Shown here in pieces: positions 25,665 to 35,944 of a stretch of DNA of 64,000 nt. The notes beneath the pieces were generated by a model, which worked only from the letters and a program-made list of their open reading frames with translations, searched no databases and was not told where the DNA came from. The first letter of the stretch is position 1. Every line of letters begins with the position of its first letter. Origin of the DNA: an uncultured Christensenella sp. (GTDB lineage: Bacteria > Bacillota > Clostridia > Christensenellales > Pumilibacteraceae); contig CAJUGC010000002.1 in the NCBI GenBank assembly GCA_910585955.1, positions 119,685-183,684 of the forward strand, given 5' to 3'. The translations under genes were made by a program, and so were the position numbers.

Positions 25665-28028
25665 TTATGCGCGTTCGCCATCGACTTTTTTACGCACATG
25701 GACATACAAATCGAGTTCGTTGTCCTCGACGTCTATGACGACGTCCGAACCTTCCTTTACCCAATGTCCGCGGGCGTTAAGCTTAAAGCCGTTTTCTTTC
25801 AGCAGCGACCTTATTTTTATGAGTGAACTTTCTATGGAATAGTTCGTATCGAGCGGCACGTCGTAATAGAACGACACGCTCGGAGCATAAAAAGACGAAC
25901 CGTTTTCGAGCGGCACGCTCCTGAGAATATACGCGCCGAAACCGTAGGAATCGCCGAGCACTTCTCCGAAGAACGGAATCTCCTTGTTCGGATCGAAAGT
26001 CGAGTCTTCAAACAGTTTGTCTCTCAGATATTCGTATGCGTTGAAACCCACATTGTCCTCAGGCTCCTCGCGAATAACGAGGTCGTTCCAGGAAGTCGGG
26101 ACCTGCCTCGTCTCGAATTCTACGTTTACGCCATTGGGCAACGACGTATTTTCGTAATCGAAATCAAGTTCTACCGATCCGTACATATAGTCTCCGACAT
26201 TGTAAAAGAATTCCGCGCCGATAATGTATCCGTTCTTTACATATACTCTCGGCGTAACATTCAGATTTTGATATTTATCGGTAGCAAAAATTCCGAACAT
26301 AGCTATATCGTTGCCCAGAGTTTTATAGAAAGTCGTCGCAACGCCTACCATAGCGCTGTCTACGGCATACATCGTTTCTCCGGTAGGATACGGATAATAG
26401 CTTCTGAAAATTTCCGCGGCAAACGCGAACGACGGTCTTGCATCGGAAAACTCCGCGTTGTATGCGCGAGTGGCTTCATACTTCACGGTGATGCCCTCGT
26501 CGCCGTCCTCATAATCCGTCGTGAACGAATTGTAAAGGTTGTCGCTTATTTTCTTATAGCCGTAAGGCTTGCCCGACGGCGTATAAGTATAGGGCTCATC
26601 CGAGTTCCCTTTGTTTTCCTCAAACGTAAACGGCTCGAAATAAATCGTGTCTTCCGTTATCGTCTCCTTATATCCGTCTAAAATTTTATTGGATCCGAGC
26701 ATGAGATTGACTTCCGTATTGCGCATCGTCACGGTGTAAGATTTTGCGTTTCTCGTATTCTCTATCGCCTCTTCGAGCGCAGGATGTACTTCTTCGTCTC
26801 TCGAATATGTGGTAAGCTCGGGAACTTCAACGATATCGCCGACGGTAATAAGCACGTTGAGATCCTTGACCGCTCTGTGCTGAGCTTCCAAAGTATAGTC
26901 GTCCGCACTTACGGAGTGTATACCGACGACGGCTCCTCTGCTTATTATGAGACCGAGGCTTATAGGCTCGAAATCGTAAGGATTTGCCGAGCTGACGACC
27001 CTGTCGATAAGCGGATCGTTTTCGCCTTTTTCCTTATATCTCCATTCCCACGCCGACTCGACAAACTCGAAGTCGTCCACGGTAAGAGCGCCGAGACTGT
27101 TGTACAGACCGCCGTCCGCCCAAGAGATTATGTCGCCCGCTTCGTCTTGCGCGGGGAAATATTCCGCCGTATTCATATAGCTTACGGAAACCATATTGGT
27201 AATTCCGTCTATATTGCGATAGAACAGATCGGACTTGCCTCCCGTAAGATCGTTCTCGTATACGGTATGCCAATTTGTGCCGTCCATTTCCGTCTGAAGA
27301 TTATACGAAACGGTTTTCGCCAGTGTGGAAGTCAAGCCCATAGTATAGAGCTTTATTTCCATATAGCCGTCGAAAGACACTTTGTCGCCTTTAAGTTCGT
27401 CGAGCATCGCCTGCGTAAGATTGGTCTTTGTTAGTACTTCGACCTCCATTTCCGCATAGCTTTGGGTATTTGCATTGCTTGTAGCGCGTATAACGATTTT
27501 CTTGTCCGCATCGACCTTGTCGGTTTCGAGCACGCCTTTTTCGTTTATTCTCGCGATACTGCCGCCCTCTTCTACGCTCCAGACAACGCTCTTGTCGTCG
27601 CTGCCCTCTACGCTCACCGTTGCTTTATAGCTTGCAGTGAGACCGCCGCCGACCGTACGAGGTCCGTCGATAAGCACCTCCGCCTTTATCTCCGGAGGGA
27701 GTATGACCGCGCTCGCTTCGAAAATAACGGCTTTGCTCGGCGCACTGTCCTCGTAACCCTCGGCGCGCGCCGTAACGGTCACGCGGAAGTCCTTATCCGA
27801 GGGAGCTTTATACGAGGTTTCGCTTGTCTTAATCTCCTCGCTGTTTATCTTGAGAACGTACTCCGTGGCGTTTTCCACAGCGTCCCAGGAAATAGTACCG
27901 TCCTGAGCAACGGCTACGTTCGCAGGCGTGTCGAGCTGTTTGCCGCAAGCAACAAACGAAAGCACGGACAGCGAAAGAGCCGCGGCGAGCATGACGCTTA
28001 AAAGTCTTTTCAAAAACCTGTTCTTCAA
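25665..28028 (-). CDS. Surface lipoprotein, FN3/BIG2-like plus unassigned domain
   Basis: This protein has 787 residues. It starts with TTG at 28028, preceded by AAAGGAGACAAAAA; the TTG overlaps the TGA of the subtilase gene as TTGA, which implies translational coupling. The signal peptide ends FVACGK. A fibronectin-type-III-like domain (about 33-105: PANVAVAQDGTISWDAVENA) and a BIG2-like domain (about 115-200: VVWSVEEGGSIARINEKGVL) precede a large unassigned beta region that resembles the 22987 protein. Being coupled to the protease suggests that it works with it, for example as a substrate-capture or scaffolding partner. That is inference. Confidence 0.8.
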   Translation of the reverse strand: MKNRFLKRLLSVMLAAALSLSVLSFVACGKQLDTPANVAVAQDGTISWDAVENATEYVLKINSEEIKTSETSYKAPSDKDFRVTVTARAEGYEDSAPSKAVIFEASAVILPPEIKAEVLIDGPRTVGGGLTASYKATVSVEGSDDKSVVWSVEEGGSIARINEKGVLETDKVDADKKIVIRATSNANTQSYAEMEVEVLTKTNLTQAMLDELKGDKVSFDGYMEIKLYTMGLTSTLAKTVSYNLQTEMDGTNWHTVYENDLTGGKSDLFYRNIDGITNMVSVSYMNTAEYFPAQDEAGDIISWADGGLYNSLGALTVDDFEFVESAWEWRYKEKGENDPLIDRVVSSANPYDFEPISLGLIISRGAVVGIHSVSADDYTLEAQHRAVKDLNVLITVGDIVEVPELTTYSRDEEVHPALEEAIENTRNAKSYTVTMRNTEVNLMLGSNKILDGYKETITEDTIYFEPFTFEENKGNSDEPYTYTPSGKPYGYKKISDNLYNSFTTDYEDGDEGITVKYEATRAYNAEFSDARPSFAFAAEIFRSYYPYPTGETMYAVDSAMVGVATTFYKTLGNDIAMFGIFATDKYQNLNVTPRVYVKNGYIIGAEFFYNVGDYMYGSVELDFDYENTSLPNGVNVEFETRQVPTSWNDLVIREEPEDNVGFNAYEYLRDKLFEDSTFDPNKEIPFFGEVLGDSYGFGAYILRSVPLENGSSFYAPSVSFYYDVPLDTNYSIESSLIKIRSLLKENGFKLNARGHWVKEGSDVVIDVEDNELDLYVHVRKKVDGERA

Positions 28029-31000
28029 TTTTTGTCTCCTTTGTCGGTTTTTTCAGCCGACGTCGATTTCCCGAAGCGTTTGCTTAAAGGAATTGCCGAA
28101 AGTACGAATATGAGTACAAGCGCCGAAGCCGCCATGGAGCTTGCCGCGCCGGTAAGCGAACAACTGCAACCCGAATCGTCGTCCTTTTTCGGATCTTCTT
28201 CCGAGGGAGGCTTCGTACCGGGCGTTTCGCTCGGATTGTAAGCTTCATACAACGCATTGTATTTCGTAAGATCGAGTATGCCGCGCTCGTCGATAGTGAG
28301 CCTTGCCATATCTTCGGTTATTTCGTCCATCAAAGAGCGCACGCTTTCGTCAAACTCCGAAGGAAGGCTGTCTATCTTCGACTGCAAGGTCCGCACCGCA
28401 TAGTTCGAGTTTTCTATCTTCAGCCGTACTATGCGAGTCTTAGCCGCTTGCACGGCGTTTGCCATAGCCGTCCATTCGGCTTCGGTAAATCCGTACTTCG
28501 TGTAATCCTGTTTTATCGCATTATATGCCGTAAGCGCGCGGTCCACGATTTTTTCATGCGCCATGGTTATCGTACCTACGCCCATGATCTCGCGGGCATA
28601 ATCCACAAAATCGTAGATGTTCGTTTCCATAGCTTCGTAGTCGCTTCGTTTAGCCGATGCGAGCTTTCCGAAGTACGCCTCGAATATTATGGAATCGTAT
28701 CCCGCGATATTCGAGTTTGCGGGAACGGTCATGTTTATGGGAAGCTTTTTGCCGACAAGATCCACAAAGTTGAAGTACAAAAACTCGTACTCGTACACGT
28801 CGAAGTTGCCCTGTAAAAGCTCATAGCCCGGGTCGGATTCGGTGAGTCTCGTCGGATAGTTATTCGCATTTTGACTGGCGATAAACCAATTTTCGAGCGC
28901 GGGCGCCGTAAACGAACGGAACTCTACGCTTTCGAGTCTGCTGTATCCGTAGAAAGCAAAGTTGCCTATGACTTTAAGCGAGTCGGGAAGCACTATGTTT
29001 CTTACATTCGTATTCGAGTTGCCCGCATAAGTCTCTATTCTCGACGTGCCCTCTTTTACGACGAGAGCGGTTGTCTTCATTGCGCTCGGAACGGCTTGCA
29101 GCTGAAGCTTACCGGAAGAAAGAGTTATGTAAAGCGAGCCTTCGTCGAGCTGAGCGTAGTCGTTTATCTTGCCGCTCGTCGACTGTCCGTCGGGCATATA
29201 GAAGCTCGTAAGACGAGGAATCCCGCCCCTTGTGTCGCAATAGAACGCCATAATGCCGACCTTTTCTATCGAGTCGGAGAAAGCAAAGCTTGCGAGATTA
29301 TAGCAATCCATGAACGCCGCTTCCTCTATTACTTTGAGCTTGGGCGCATTGAAGCCTATGATATTGTAGGCGCTCTCGAATCCGTGCAAGCCTATATATT
29401 CGAGCTTGGGGGCGTTTATGACGCCGTATACGGCAGACTCGGCAAATGCCGCGTCGCCTATGCTTATTACGTTTCCGAGATCGATTTGCCTAAGAGACGC
29501 GCAACCTCTGAACGCGCTGTCGCCTATTATCGTTATGTGGGATGTATTTATTTCCGTAAGGCTTTCGCAGCTTATAAACGTAAGCACACCCAAATCCGTG
29601 ATCCCTGCGGGAAGCGTAACTTTGGAAAGCTCCGTACAGAAACCGAATACGATGTCTCCGAACTCTTCGACGCTTGAGGGCACGACTATTTCGCGCAATC
29701 TCGAGCAGCCGAGGAAAGCGCCGTCGCCTATTATCTTAAGCGTGTCCGGAAGGGTGACGGCGATGAAAGCCGCGCCCGTTCCTTCGTCCTCATATCTTGC
29801 AAACGCGCCCTCGCCGAGTTTTACGAGTTTCGGAAAGCTCACATTGGAGAGCGCCGCGCATTCGCCGAACGCATAAGTGCCTATCTCCGTAACCTCCGAA
29901 AGGTTGGCTGTGACGAGAGAAATACAGCCGTAAAAAGCCTGCGCTTCTATTATTTCGTCGTGCTTTGAAAGGTCGATATCTCTAAGGAGCGCATCGCCGT
30001 AGAAACAAGCCGCACCGAAATGCACTCCGCCCTCTTCCGGCATATTGACCGTAGTAAGCGCGGCGCAACGCTGGAAAGCTCCGAGACCGAACTTTGCGTT
30101 TACGCCTATAGTTACGGTCTTGAGTTTACTCATAAAGAACGCGCCTTCTCCGTAGACGGAGTTTCCTCCTATCGAAACATCTGTAAGAGCCGTTTCGGCA
30201 AAAGCGTAATCGCCCGCGCTTTCCACCGATTCGAGGTTTTCTATTGCCACGAGCTTCGCATTGCCGCGGAACGCATGGTTGCCCACCGTCGCTACTTTAT
30301 CTGCGGGGAACACCACGCGAGCAAGTTCTCCGCACGAAGCGAAAGCATAGCTGCCTATTTCCACCGCGTCCGTAATCGTAAGAACGGTTATATCCGTCCC
30401 CGAGAACGCGCCTGAAGCTATCTTCTTCACGGCAGCGGGAAGAACGTAATCTCCGAATTTCGCTCCTACCGCAGCAAGTATCACCGTTGCTCCGTTGTCG
30501 GCAAGCAGCAGTTTTCCGTCCGCGCTCGCCTCGTATATTCCGCCCTCGGCTACCGTAAACTTGGAAACTTTCGTTCCGACAAGCAGCGTACCTACCGAAT
30601 TTAGAACGGTATCTTTGCCGAACGCGATCTCTTCGAGATTTGTGCAATCCTTGAATATGCCGTTCCCAACGGTTACGGCGCTGTTCGGAAGAGTTATGCT
30701 TTTGAGATTTACGCAACCGTCGAAAACCTGCGCGGCAAGGCTATCGACTTTGCCGCCGAAAGTCACCGACGTCAATTGCGGATTCTTCGAGAACGCACCG
30801 CCTCCGACCGTAACGAGGCTGTTGTGTATGTTGACGCTTGTAAGTTCCTTACACTCGGCAAAACAGAACCGAGGTATTTCTATAGTCTCGTAAATATCGA
30901 CAGTCTTAATTCCGCTGCGTGCAAACATCTCGCTCGACAGCTTAGTGTTTTCCGTAAGCGTTACGCTTGCAAGAGAGCTACAGCCCTCGAACGCTCCTTT

Positions 31001-34000
31001 TCCCGTGTTTCTGAGCGCCGTAAGATCCGCCGTCTCAAGCGCCGAACAGTTTTTGAAAGCGCTTTCGCCTATAGCGTACGCCTTCGTAAGGTCGGCAGTT
31101 CCGAGAGAGGTACAACCGTCGAACGCATGGGCGCCTATGACTTCCGCCTCGCCGAGACCCGTTACGCTTTCAAGCTTGGCGTCTCCCGCAAAAGCATATT
31201 CGCGCACGAAACGTATCGTGGACGGAAGGGTCACTCTTTCGAGTCCCGTACAGTTATAGAACGCATATTTTTGTATATCCTCGACGCCGTAAGGAACGGT
31301 AACGGACGTTATTGTCGTATTCGCCTGAGGTATTTTATTTGCGTCGTAGTCGTCCTCGTCTACATATATCGTATTGTCCGTAGTATACAGACAGAAAGCG
31401 TATGCGGAAATGTAACTAATACCTTCATCGTCGGGAATAACGACGTCACCGCCGAGTCCCTTATATGCCACGAGCATTCTGTCTTCGATGACGAACGGAT
31501 TTTTGACGTTCACGTTCAGGCTCGTAAGCTGATTGGATCCTTGCACTCTTACCGTAATCGTAGCATTTCCCTCGGCAAGCGCGGTCACGAGACCTTCCTT
31601 GCTGACCGCCACTACGTCGGGGTTGTTGCTCTCGTAGCTTATAGCGTATTTATCCGCAACGTACCAAGGCTTTATGTCGTAATGCAGCCTTATCCTTTCT
31701 CCCGGATAAACTGAGACGGTCGGCCATGCGGGAGTACCCGTAGCGGGAAGAGCGGACGTATATGTACGGCTGCCCGTCGAGCCTATTTCGCTCTGCTGTC
31801 CCGCCCTCGCGTGCGCGTATTCCGTATCGAAGTAAGAAATCTTTATGGACTCTATCGTGGATTGAGTAACGTCCGAAACATCGTTTTGAGTTCGGAGCTG
31901 CTTCGAGCTTTCAATCGGCTCGCTCTCGAGCGCCGAAACTTTGGCCGTACCGTTATCGTAAACTCTTATCAAAAGTCTTGCCGACTTTCCTTCTATCCCT
32001 TCCGTAGCCGTGATCGTCGTCGTGCCCGGAGCTATGCCGCGCACCTGTCCTTTTTCGACGACTGCGACGCCTGTGTTGCTCGAACTCCAGGTAAGATGTC
32101 CGAGATAGTCTTTATCCGCGTCTACGGTCGTATCGGACGTAGCGAGATAATTAGTAAGGTCGATTATTTCGTTTGTGCCGAGCTCGAGCGTACGAAGCTC
32201 TCTGCCGCCCGTCGTGCCGTCGGCGGTGAATTTGAAGTCGCCGCGCGTACCGGGAAGAGCGCAAGTATAAATGTTCGAATTGAGAGCATAGTCGTCGACC
32301 ATGAAAATCATCGAACTCGTCACGAGATCGTCATGATAAATATCGTCGAGCATATCGGTTATTTCGATACGCACCTTGTTGTCCGTTCCCTTATTGCTGT
32401 AGACGGGTATGGGATTATCCGTAAGATATGTTATCCCGTATTTTTCGTCGCCGGGGTTTTTGACAAACGCTATGGGAGTGACCGACATCACATAATGATT
32501 GTCGTAAATCGTAAGCGTAACGTAGTGGCGATCTTTTTTAAGCGTCCTGTCGTATGTCTTTTCGTAAGTAGCGCTCTTTATGATAGGCGCTTCGTTGTCG
32601 AAAGTAAAATCGAAATCGAATGTATTTCTCGCGTTCGTCGTAAGTCCGCCGTCTTCGCCGTAATCGAGCGTACCCTGCATTTTGAACTCGTACTCGCGAT
32701 TGTTTATGAGCTTGCCGTTAAGTTCGCTCGAAGTCGAACGAAGGTTCAAATAATCGTAGGAAGGCACGGGCGCGCCGCCGAGAGAATACGCCTTATTCGC
32801 ATTGTAATCGACGTGAGACCAGAGCGTTTCGCCGCTGAGTTTATCGGTTATCGTATACTGCATTTCCTTTGCGCCGCGCAAAAGTCCGCTGTAAACCGCG
32901 GAAATGCCGTCCAAGGTCGCCATCGCATTCGACATAGACGCGTGCTCCTCGCTTGCAGGGATCTCGTCGTATCCGTCGGGAGTATCGTAAAGATAAGTTC
33001 CGAAAGGAATGATATAGCTGTAGAAGTAAGTACCGTAAGGCGTGGTCGCGTAGTAATCCGCCTTTATCTTGTCCTCTTCGTCTATGCCGCCGTTATGCGC
33101 CTCGCTTTCCACTTCGTAATAAGTCTTATCGAACATCGGAGCCTGCGTCCAATCGCCGTAAAACGCAAGGAACGGAACGCTTAAATCGATGTTATCCGCG
33201 CCGTTTGCCTTGAGCTTTACAAACCCCTCGACGAACATACCGTTGGGGAAGCGCGTGTCGATATAGTTCTTGTCGCTCTCCGTAAGCGTATAGGTAAGAC
33301 TGACTTTGACGGATTTGTTCTTGCCTGCCTCTACGGAGAGCTTGCCTGCCTCGTAGCTTCCCGAACCGCTTACGGAAATGTCGAAGCCGCCGTCCAAAAC
33401 ATGACCCGTTTCGGCAACGAAGTCCTTATCGGACGTCGAAACCGTTTCCGTCATGCCGACAAGCGAAAGTTCGTACTCGAGAGCCTCGTCCTTCAGATTC
33501 ACTAGATTGAATTCCATTTCATAGACGCCGCTGCGCTCGGGATCGTCGTAAAGTTCTATTTTCGTTCTGTCTATACCGTCGACCGTAAGATAGGCTTTTG
33601 TGTTCACGACATTGAAAAGACTCGCAAGTCCCGCACCCTGCTTTCTCGGCGAATACGGCACGCCCTCTTCGTTGAGGACTATGCTCGCCGTGGACATTAA
33701 AAGTCTGTTGGCAAACACCGATATTGCCTTGGGATTTGCCGAAAGCTCGGGATAGTTTTCCTTTATGAACTGGCGAATGAGGACGACTATGCCGCAAAGG
33801 TTGGGGGTCGCCATCGACGTGCCGCTGAGTTCGTCGTAGTCGCCGCCGGGAACAGCCGACTTTATGTTGCCGCCGTGAGCGGTTATTTCGGGCTTGAGTT
33901 CGAGATTGGGAGAAGGACCCCAGCTCGAGAAGTCGGACATAAACGGTCCCGCTTCATTGCTGCCCTTTAAAGTCAGCGTTCCGCTCGAACGCTCGGCAAG

Positions 34001-35695
34001 CACGGTCCCCACTTCCTTGGAAATGGAGATCGTCGGAATATGGTCGCTTTTGCCCATGGACATATTTATGTCGCCCTCGACGTTGTTGTATATGATACAA
34101 GCGAGCGCGCCCGCATTTTTGGCATTGCGCGCCTTCTCCTCGAAAGTATTGTCGCCGCGGCGCACAAGCGCGATTTTGCCTTTTATTTTGTCGGCAACCG
34201 TACGGAAGTTGTTTGCCGTTCCGACGCCGGGAACGGTTATGTACTCCACCGTCCTTTCCGCGCCGTCGGCAATATCCTCGCCTTCGTCGCGAAGTTTTTT
34301 GTATATTTCGCCGAAGAAGTCGTTGGGCTTGCCCGTTATGGAATTCGACTCCGTAAAGAATATTACCTGACTGCCGTTACCGACGAGATACTTACTTTTC
34401 GTTCCGCTTATGGAAGCGACCGAAAGAGCGGCTTTATAAGTCGAAGGAGATCCGACGGTACTGCTGTCGGGATTCCACACCTTGTTCGTGTTGCCCTGCT
34501 CGCCGCCGAATGCCGAGCTGTAGGAATTGCTTGCCGCCGTGAGAAGGGATATGCCGCTTTCGTCGATCCTGTCGTAGACGTCGTTTATGACATTGCCGTC
34601 CTCTTCGCGGGCAAAACCGCAAGAAGAACCGAGCGACATATTTATCGCGTCTACATTTAAAAGCACTGCGTCTTCGAGCGCGGCGAGAATATCGTCGGTC
34701 TTCGCTCCGTCGTCGAGATCGGGGAACACTTTTAAAAGCACGAGCTGAGTCTCGACCGCAACGCCCGTGATGACTTCGTCCTTGCCGCCGATTATGCCCG
34801 CAACGTGCGTTCCGTGCTCGGAATCGTACGGGAACACGTCGTTGTCCTTGTCGGCGTAGTCGTATTTGAAAGGTATCTTATTGCTGTACCAAACGTCGGA
34901 TACTTCAAGCCCTTGGGAAAAACCTGCCGCGCGGGTTTCGTCGAGCACTTGCGCTACGGAATTCCTGCTTATCCACAGTTCGTCGTCGGCAGGTTGAGTG
35001 GCAAATACCGAATGCGAGCAATCGAAACCCGAGTCGAGTACTGCGACTGCCGTGCCCTTTCCCTTATACGATACGCTCGACGAATTGAATATGCCGGTCT
35101 CGTACACGTCCACGGGATTGACTATAGCGGACGCGTCCGAGCTCTCGCTCGCCTGCGGACGGTTGTAAGTGTCGGCAAGCGACGCATATTTGACAGAAGG
35201 ATGATCTTCGAGCTTTTTGAAATCCGCATACGTCGTCGTAACGGACACGGCGTTTAACACTGTCGAATAGTTATAGTTTACCGCGGAGATAAGTCCGTCG
35301 GAGGCAAGCTCGCGCACAAGAGCGTTCTGCTTCGATACAAGGTTCTGCGCCTGTCTGCGCCCCACGCCCGAAGAAGCGTATTCGCCGACCGAAAGCCGAG
35401 CCGTATTGCCGTCGTTGAACGTCTCGATGAGAGAATCGCCCTCGAGTCCTATGATAGCCACGACCTCGTCGTCGTCACGGTATCCCGAATTTTTTTTGAG
35501 ATACTCCGCCTTAATACGAGAAGTCCTCTGCTGTTCGGGAATTTCGATATCGGTCTTTAAGATTTCAAGCTCCCGAACCGTCGTTGCCGCGTTTTCGTCG
35601 TTTCTCCCCAAATCGGGAACAGCGCACGATACGCACGCTATGCTCATTACAAACGCGAGCATTACGGATATGAGAAGCAATAATTTCTTTCGCAT
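28025..35695 (-). CDS. Giant cell-surface subtilase (S8) with BspA-type LRR array
   Basis: This protein has 2556 residues. Order: signal peptide (Cys21/Cys24); inhibitor-like propeptide (about 75-175); S8 peptidase with catalytic Asp221 (VLDSGFD), His294 (HGTHVAG) and Ser627 (SGTSMATP); a protease-associated insert (about 480-580, IALVRRGDNTFEEKARNAKN); FN3-like domains; a BIG2-like pair (about 1180-1420); then more than twenty BspA/LRR_5 repeats (units such as IGDSAFRGCASLRQIDLGN), a helical stretch, an acidic proline-rich linker and a C-terminal SGCSCSL-membrane helix-basic tail. It should degrade proteins at the surface while the LRRs bind targets. It follows the opp genes with an 18-bp gap after a small gene. 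Confidence 0.92.
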   Translation of the reverse strand: MRKKLLLLISVMLAFVMSIACVSCAVPDLGRNDENAATTVRELEILKTDIEIPEQQRTSRIKAEYLKKNSGYRDDDEVVAIIGLEGDSLIETFNDGNTARLSVGEYASSGVGRRQAQNLVSKQNALVRELASDGLISAVNYNYSTVLNAVSVTTTYADFKKLEDHPSVKYASLADTYNRPQASESSDASAIVNPVDVYETGIFNSSSVSYKGKGTAVAVLDSGFDCSHSVFATQPADDELWISRNSVAQVLDETRAAGFSQGLEVSDVWYSNKIPFKYDYADKDNDVFPYDSEHGTHVAGIIGGKDEVITGVAVETQLVLLKVFPDLDDGAKTDDILAALEDAVLLNVDAINMSLGSSCGFAREEDGNVINDVYDRIDESGISLLTAASNSYSSAFGGEQGNTNKVWNPDSSTVGSPSTYKAALSVASISGTKSKYLVGNGSQVIFFTESNSITGKPNDFFGEIYKKLRDEGEDIADGAERTVEYITVPGVGTANNFRTVADKIKGKIALVRRGDNTFEEKARNAKNAGALACIIYNNVEGDINMSMGKSDHIPTISISKEVGTVLAERSSGTLTLKGSNEAGPFMSDFSSWGPSPNLELKPEITAHGGNIKSAVPGGDYDELSGTSMATPNLCGIVVLIRQFIKENYPELSANPKAISVFANRLLMSTASIVLNEEGVPYSPRKQGAGLASLFNVVNTKAYLTVDGIDRTKIELYDDPERSGVYEMEFNLVNLKDEALEYELSLVGMTETVSTSDKDFVAETGHVLDGGFDISVSGSGSYEAGKLSVEAGKNKSVKVSLTYTLTESDKNYIDTRFPNGMFVEGFVKLKANGADNIDLSVPFLAFYGDWTQAPMFDKTYYEVESEAHNGGIDEEDKIKADYYATTPYGTYFYSYIIPFGTYLYDTPDGYDEIPASEEHASMSNAMATLDGISAVYSGLLRGAKEMQYTITDKLSGETLWSHVDYNANKAYSLGGAPVPSYDYLNLRSTSSELNGKLINNREYEFKMQGTLDYGEDGGLTTNARNTFDFDFTFDNEAPIIKSATYEKTYDRTLKKDRHYVTLTIYDNHYVMSVTPIAFVKNPGDEKYGITYLTDNPIPVYSNKGTDNKVRIEITDMLDDIYHDDLVTSSMIFMVDDYALNSNIYTCALPGTRGDFKFTADGTTGGRELRTLELGTNEIIDLTNYLATSDTTVDADKDYLGHLTWSSSNTGVAVVEKGQVRGIAPGTTTITATEGIEGKSARLLIRVYDNGTAKVSALESEPIESSKQLRTQNDVSDVTQSTIESIKISYFDTEYAHARAGQQSEIGSTGSRTYTSALPATGTPAWPTVSVYPGERIRLHYDIKPWYVADKYAISYESNNPDVVAVSKEGLVTALAEGNATITVRVQGSNQLTSLNVNVKNPFVIEDRMLVAYKGLGGDVVIPDDEGISYISAYAFCLYTTDNTIYVDEDDYDANKIPQANTTITSVTVPYGVEDIQKYAFYNCTGLERVTLPSTIRFVREYAFAGDAKLESVTGLGEAEVIGAHAFDGCTSLGTADLTKAYAIGESAFKNCSALETADLTALRNTGKGAFEGCSSLASVTLTENTKLSSEMFARSGIKTVDIYETIEIPRFCFAECKELTSVNIHNSLVTVGGGAFSKNPQLTSVTFGGKVDSLAAQVFDGCVNLKSITLPNSAVTVGNGIFKDCTNLEEIAFGKDTVLNSVGTLLVGTKVSKFTVAEGGIYEASADGKLLLADNGATVILAAVGAKFGDYVLPAAVKKIASGAFSGTDITVLTITDAVEIGSYAFASCGELARVVFPADKVATVGNHAFRGNAKLVAIENLESVESAGDYAFAETALTDVSIGGNSVYGEGAFFMSKLKTVTIGVNAKFGLGAFQRCAALTTVNMPEEGGVHFGAACFYGDALLRDIDLSKHDEIIEAQAFYGCISLVTANLSEVTEIGTYAFGECAALSNVSFPKLVKLGEGAFARYEDEGTGAAFIAVTLPDTLKIIGDGAFLGCSRLREIVVPSSVEEFGDIVFGFCTELSKVTLPAGITDLGVLTFISCESLTEINTSHITIIGDSAFRGCASLRQIDLGNVISIGDAAFAESAVYGVINAPKLEYIGLHGFESAYNIIGFNAPKLKVIEEAAFMDCYNLASFAFSDSIEKVGIMAFYCDTRGGIPRLTSFYMPDGQSTSGKINDYAQLDEGSLYITLSSGKLQLQAVPSAMKTTALVVKEGTSRIETYAGNSNTNVRNIVLPDSLKVIGNFAFYGYSRLESVEFRSFTAPALENWFIASQNANNYPTRLTESDPGYELLQGNFDVYEYEFLYFNFVDLVGKKLPINMTVPANSNIAGYDSIIFEAYFGKLASAKRSDYEAMETNIYDFVDYAREIMGVGTITMAHEKIVDRALTAYNAIKQDYTKYGFTEAEWTAMANAVQAAKTRIVRLKIENSNYAVRTLQSKIDSLPSEFDESVRSLMDEITEDMARLTIDERGILDLTKYNALYEAYNPSETPGTKPPSEEDPKKDDDSGCSCSLTGAASSMAASALVLIFVLSAIPLSKRFGKSTSAEKTDKGDKN

Positions 35696-35713
35696 TGTTT
35701 ACTCCTTAAAGTC

Positions 35714-35944
35714 TTACTTAAGCCACAAAAATATCAATAACGACGCGAGCGTGAAAGCCGCTACGACCATTAAAAGTCCCGGAAGATAGGTTTCGAGCGC
35801 CGCCCGTATTGCCGCGCGTTTCTCCTTTTTGGAAAGTTTCGGCTCGTCCTTGTCCTCGCGATGTCTTGCGCCGCCCACTCCGTCCATGTTGTAGACGGTG
35901 TGCCCGTCGTCGATATATTTTGTTTTAGTCTTTTTTTTCTTCAT
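35714..35944 (-). CDS. Small single-pass membrane protein
   Basis: This protein has 76 residues: a lysine-rich N-terminus (MKKKKTKTKY), a polar stretch DDGHTVYNMDGVGGARH, a charged helix (KLSKKEKRAAIRAALETYLP) and one C-terminal membrane segment (GLLMVVAAFTLASLLIFLWL). It overlaps the end of oppF by 20 bp and ends 18 bp before the subtilase gene, linking the transporter and protease genes. I do not recognise a family. Position suggests a transporter accessory or a secretion helper. Confidence 0.65.
   Translation of the reverse strand: MKKKKTKTKYIDDGHTVYNMDGVGGARHREDKDEPKLSKKEKRAAIRAALETYLPGLLMVVAAFTLASLLIFLWLK

Noticed and set aside
34969..34977. TTATCCACA, a DnaA-box consensus
   Set aside because: It is a single copy inside the subtilase coding region, with no cluster or AT-rich unwinding region nearby.
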